From contig CAJABS010000120.1 of the NCBI GenBank assembly GCA_903938075.1, positions 1 through 8,222 of the forward strand: 8,222 nucleotides of DNA. The letters run 5' to 3'. This document shows, piece after piece, positions 5,494-8,222 of the stretch. Within the stretch, counting starts at the first letter, position 1. The number at the start of each line of letters is the position of its first letter. Made by a program: the position numbers and the translations under genes. The notes under the pieces are model-generated. The model saw only the letters and a program-made list of their open reading frames with translations. It had not been told where the DNA came from and did no database searches. The stretch comes from an uncultured Chloroflexota bacterium (GTDB lineage: Bacteria; Chloroflexota; Limnocylindria; Limnocylindrales; Limnocylindraceae).

Positions 5494-7316
5494 CACTCGA
5501 CGGTGACGGACTTCGCGAGATTCTTCGGCTGATCAATGTCAGCACCCGCGAGGAGTGCCATCTCATACGAGAAGCGCTGCAACGGAATGGTTGCAATCAA
5601 CGCAGCAATCTCTGGGCGGGCGGCTGGGATCACCACGGCGTCCGTGGCAAAGCTCGTCCAATCGTCCACACCCGAGACCACAGCAATGACCGGAGCTGAG
5701 CGGGCCTGCGACTCCATCAGGTTGCTGACAAGCTTTGGCAGCACAGGAGAGTTCAGCACCACCGCCACCACCGGATGATCAGCACCGAGGAGACTGATCG
5801 GACCATGCTTCATCTCTCCAGCGGCGATTCCTTCGGCGTGGATGTACGCGAGCTCCTTCAGCTTTAGTGCTCCTTCAAAGGCGGTGGCAACCCCTGCGCC
5901 CCGGCTCACAAACATGAAGCCACTTGAGCCGAAATACTTCTTTGCAATTGCTGGAAGTGCGTCTGACGCGTCCAGTGCAGCCGAAGCCATGGCAGGGATC
6001 GTCAGTAGTTCGGTCGACCAGGAGCGCAGATCCTCTGCGGTAAGGACGCCTGCACGGCGGGCCAAATCAAGCGTCACGAGCAGCGTGACGAGTGCCTGCG
6101 AGGTGTAGCTCTTCGTTGCTGCTACGGAGATCTCTGTGCCGGCTTGGAGTAGAACCACTGCATCTGCCTCGCGCGTCAGCGAGGAGCCTGCGGCGTTTAC
6201 GATGGCGAGAACGGTCGCGCCCGCAGCTTTCGCAACGCGCACGGCACCCAGCGTGTCGGCTGTTTCACCAGACTGCGAAACAGCAATGACCAAGTTCGCC
6301 GGACCGAGTGCCGGCGGATCGTAGCGGAATTCGCTGGCAACGGTCACACGCACCGGTACGCGCAAGAGACGCTCTGCAAGCGTGGCCGCCGTGAGTGATG
6401 CGTAGTATGCCGATCCGCAGGCAACGATCTCAATAGATCGCGCTGCGGCGAGAGCGGGTGCGATCGCGTCAAGTTCGCTGATTGCTACCCCGTCAACCGA
6501 AACTCGTCCGAGCATGGCCGCAGAGAGGGCCCGCGGCTGCTCATCCATCTCCTTGCGCATGAAGTGGGCGTACCCCTCTTTACGTGCCGCAGCACCATCC
6601 CAGGTGATCGTTTCAACTTTGGGGGCGAACGTTGCGCCAGTGGAGTCGTACAGGGTGATTCCGCCGCGCTGAAGATCGGCAAGGTCGCCGTCTCGCAAGA
6701 AGATGATCTTGTTGGTGTGCTCGAGCATGGCGACAGGATCGGAGGCAAGGAACTGCTCGCCTTCACCGAGCCCGACGGCAAGCGGTGCTTCACGTCGCGC
6801 AGCGATGATCCGACCAGGCTCGCCGCGGTGCATGACGACGAGTGCCCACTGCCCGTGTAGCCGAGGTAGAACAGCCGCTACCGCTAGGCGAATGTCACCC
6901 TGGTAGGCGTCTTCAATCAGGTGGGCAATTACCTCGGTGTCAACGTCGCTGGAAAGGGTGTGTCCCTTCCCCATTAGCTCCCGCTGCAGTTCGGCGTAGT
7001 TCTCAATGATCCCGTTGTGGATGATGGCGATCTCACCGTGCTCATCCATGTGGGGGTGGGCATTCAGGTCGGTCGGCGCACCATGGGTGGCCCAACGCGT
7101 GTGGGCGATCCCAGCAACTGAACCGGTTGGCAGCTCATCAAGGACACCTTCAAGATTGGCGAGGCGGCCCGCACGCTTGCGCATGGAGATCTCGCCCCCG
7201 GTTGCCGCAACGGCGATTCCCGCGGAGTCATAACCGCGGTACTCAAGGAGGCGCAGCCCCTCAATCAACGTCGTTGAGACGTCGCGTGAGCCGATATAGC
7301 CGACGATCCCGCACAT
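5493..7316 (-). CDS. glmS: Glutamine--fructose-6-phosphate aminotransferase (isomerizing)
   Basis: Makes glucosamine 6-phosphate from fructose 6-phosphate and glutamine, the first committed step to UDP-GlcNAc. The protein has 607 residues, the normal length. The N-terminal Ntn glutaminase domain starts MCGIVGYIGS, so Cys2 becomes the nucleophile after Met removal. It also has LEYRGYDSAGIA (24-35), HTRWATHG (72-79, Arg74), HNGIIENY (100-107) and Asp126 in SSDVDTEVI. Two SIS domains follow, with CGSAYYASL, VSQSGETADT, TKSYTSQALVT, and in the isomerase part YIHAEGIAAGEMKHGPISL. The C terminus is LAKSVTVE, the usual LAKSVTVE-type tail. The start is fixed because Cys must be second. It begins 9 bases after the glmM stop, with no Shine-Dalgarno but a 15-base dyad in the gap. 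There is no room for a glmS ribozyme or leader. Confidence 0.98.
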   Translation of the reverse strand: MCGIVGYIGSRDVSTTLIEGLRLLEYRGYDSAGIAVAATGGEISMRKRAGRLANLEGVLDELPTGSVAGIAHTRWATHGAPTDLNAHPHMDEHGEIAIIHNGIIENYAELQRELMGKGHTLSSDVDTEVIAHLIEDAYQGDIRLAVAAVLPRLHGQWALVVMHRGEPGRIIAARREAPLAVGLGEGEQFLASDPVAMLEHTNKIIFLRDGDLADLQRGGITLYDSTGATFAPKVETITWDGAAARKEGYAHFMRKEMDEQPRALSAAMLGRVSVDGVAISELDAIAPALAAARSIEIVACGSAYYASLTAATLAERLLRVPVRVTVASEFRYDPPALGPANLVIAVSQSGETADTLGAVRVAKAAGATVLAIVNAAGSSLTREADAVVLLQAGTEISVAATKSYTSQALVTLLVTLDLARRAGVLTAEDLRSWSTELLTIPAMASAALDASDALPAIAKKYFGSSGFMFVSRGAGVATAFEGALKLKELAYIHAEGIAAGEMKHGPISLLGADHPVVAVVLNSPVLPKLVSNLMESQARSAPVIAVVSGVDDWTSFATDAVVIPAARPEIAALIATIPLQRFSYEMALLAGADIDQPKNLAKSVTVE

Positions 7317-7317
7317 A

Positions 7318-7332
7318 GCGGTAGTCTACCGC
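7318..7332. repeat. Perfect 15-base dyad between glmM and glmS
   Basis: The plus strand reads gcggtagtctaccgc: two 7-base arms (7318-7324 and 7326-7332) around one central base. It covers the last codon of glmM, its TAG stop, and most of the 9-base gap before the glmS ATG. As RNA it could form only a short stem, since a one-base loop is impossible and at least one central pair must open. It could be a weak hairpin at the start site, a protein-binding dyad, or chance. Confidence 0.5.
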
Positions 7333-7942
7333 CCGCGTACGAGGCTCGCGGCAACCTCAATCAAGCGCTCAACGGCGGCGCTGACGGCTGCGTGATCTGG
7401 GCCCTCGCCCATCACCCGAAGCAGGGGCTCCGTCCCAGAGAGGCGCACAAGGACACGTCCGCCTGTCTGTGCGAGTGCCGCCTCCGCCTGGCGAATGGCG
7501 CTCTGGAGTTCCGGAGCGGCGAGCAGTTGCTCCCCCGTACCTGGGGGCACTGGCACCGTTCGCTGCAACTGCGGATCCAAGGGGACGGCATCCGCCAACT
7601 CCCCAATCGAGACTCCAGCCCGAGCCACGAGTCCGAGCACGGTGATGGCACTGAGGAGGCCGTCGCCGGTTGGCGAGAGCTCAGTGAAGAGGAGGTGCCC
7701 ACTCTTCTCGCCACCGAAGCCGCCCTGCCCTGCGGCGAGTCGTTCGGCGATGTGCCGATCGCCAACGGGGGTGCGCTCGAGGCTGATCCCGTAAGCGGCA
7801 AGGTGGCGCTCTACCCCGCTATTGGTCAGCACCGTGGCAACGGCACGCTCAGACCCAGCGACTCCCCGCCGCTTCCGGTCAATGGCAATGAGGGCGATCA
7901 GGACATCACCATCAATCGCGCGCCCAGCCGCATCAACCCCGC
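7326..7942 (-). CDS. glmM: Phosphoglucosamine mutase GlmM, C-terminal ~205 codons; N-terminal part missing at an abrupt junction
   Basis: GlmM converts glucosamine 6-phosphate to glucosamine 1-phosphate, the step after GlmS. The visible part covers the end of domain 2 onward: VDAAGRAIDGDVLIALIAID, then VATVLTNSGVE, RTPVGDRHIAERL, and the sugar-binding GGEKSGH (usually GGEQSGH). The phosphate-binding loop VRLSGTEPLLRVMGEG lies in domain 4, and the gene ends in TAG at 7326. Upstream of VDAAG (near 7940) the family should show a DGDxDR metal loop, then about 240 more residues with the catalytic phosphoserine. Instead the frame reads low-complexity Arg/Gly/Ala sequence. This frame has no stop up to the window edge, and a GTG at 8114 would give a 262-codon product, but that extension is antisense to a different coding frame and should not be annotated as GlmM. 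The left boundary is exact; the right boundary (7942) is approximate to within a few codons. Confidence 0.9.
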
Positions 7943-7943
7943 G

Positions 7944-8222
7944 GGAGCCGACCCGCCCTCCGCCCCGTGCTCCCCGGGCTTCGAGACGCAGAGCGCGCGC
8001 ATCTTGTGCGATGTCGTGTCGGTGGACCACGCCATCAACGAGGAGCTCTCGCGCGTGCTGCTCGCTGGCGGCGAGCTCCCCATGCACCTCTCCTCCTACT
8101 CGAGCACGATGCACAACCTGCTCCTGACGGAGGCCGCGGGGCAGTCGTGGGCCGTGACGCTCTCGCGCGCCTTCAGCCGCGTCGTCTTCGTGACCTTCGA
8201 CTCCGACGCCTCGCGCGGCTAC
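7944..8222 (+). CDS. Foreign-looking coding fragment, open at both ends (unknown protein)
   Basis: After GlmM homology stops, the plus-strand frame starting at 7944 is open to the window edge (93 codons) and looks like real protein. From 7974 on, 81 of 83 third codon positions are G or C, far more biased than the nearby minus-strand genes. The product reads with ordinary composition: FETQSARILCDVVSVDHAIN, then LSRVLLAGGELPMHLSSYSS, later AGQSWAVTLSRAFSRVVFVT, ending FDSDASRGY. It has no start codon at its left end, so it would be an internal piece of a longer gene. I do not recognise it firmly. The VTLSRAFSRVVFVTF stretch reminds me of large uncharacterised, possibly capsid-like proteins from dinoflagellate-associated sequences, but this is weak memory. 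It is probably joined by assembly; a true rearrangement cannot be excluded. Confidence 0.5.

Noticed and set aside
7317..7325. glmS ribozyme or 5' regulatory leader
   Set aside because: Only 9 bases separate glmM and glmS, too short for the ribozyme or any known riboswitch.
7943..8114. N-terminal extension of GlmM beginning at the GTG at 8114
   Set aside because: No resemblance to GlmM; lacks DGDxDR and the phosphoserine region; it is the antisense of the foreign plus-strand frame.
7822..8127. Plus-strand open frame of 101 codons spanning the junction
   Set aside because: Product is Arg/Ser/Pro/Thr low complexity, in a different frame from the convincing high-GC3 frame, and it crosses the junction without change in character.
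1..8222. CRISPR array, tRNA, rRNA, insertion sequence or prophage signals
   Set aside because: No spaced direct repeats, clover-leaf sequences, transposase motifs or terminal inverted repeats were seen; the block is ordinary chromosomal genes.

Overview
The window is an almost gap-free block of bacterial housekeeping genes, all read on the minus strand (right to left). It ends on the right, near position 7940, in about 280 bases that do not belong to the same gene and look foreign. The DNA is GC-rich. The order glmM-glmS-acpS-alr-(unknown)-tsaE-tsaB-rimI-tsaD is the one I know from Actinobacteria and Chloroflexota. The unknown gene resembles proteins I associate with Chloroflexota, so I favour a Chloroflexota-type bacterium, possibly an uncultivated one. 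This is an inference from gene order and protein character, not from a marker gene.

In transcription order: the 3' part of glmM (phosphoglucosamine mutase); a 9-base gap holding a perfect 15-base dyad; glmS (glucosamine-6-phosphate synthase); acpS with an unusual C-terminal extension; alr (alanine racemase); a 560-residue multidomain protein that looks like a degenerate relative of the MutL/glutamate-mutase-L (ASKHA) family fused to a second domain; tsaE; tsaB; rimI; and the N-terminal 183 codons of tsaD, which runs off the left edge. From glmS to tsaD every neighbouring pair overlaps by 1 to 8 bases, mostly as ATGA, GTGA or GTGATG junctions. There is no room for an internal promoter or terminator in an intergenic space, so the block is probably one translationally coupled transcript.

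The genes form two groups. GlmM and GlmS make glucosamine phosphates for UDP-GlcNAc, and Alr makes D-alanine, so these supply the cell wall. AcpS activates acyl carrier protein for lipid synthesis. TsaE, TsaB and TsaD are the bacterial core of the machinery that makes t6A37 in ANN-decoding tRNAs, and RimI acetylates ribosomal protein S18. The unknown protein sits exactly between the two groups.

From about 7940 to 8222 the GlmM homology stops abruptly in the middle of the protein, just where the DGDxDR metal-binding loop should be. A plus-strand reading frame takes over, with G or C at 81 of the last 83 third codon positions. This is best explained by a chimeric contig end or, less likely, a real rearrangement. 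No RNA genes, CRISPR arrays, insertion sequences or riboswitches were seen.
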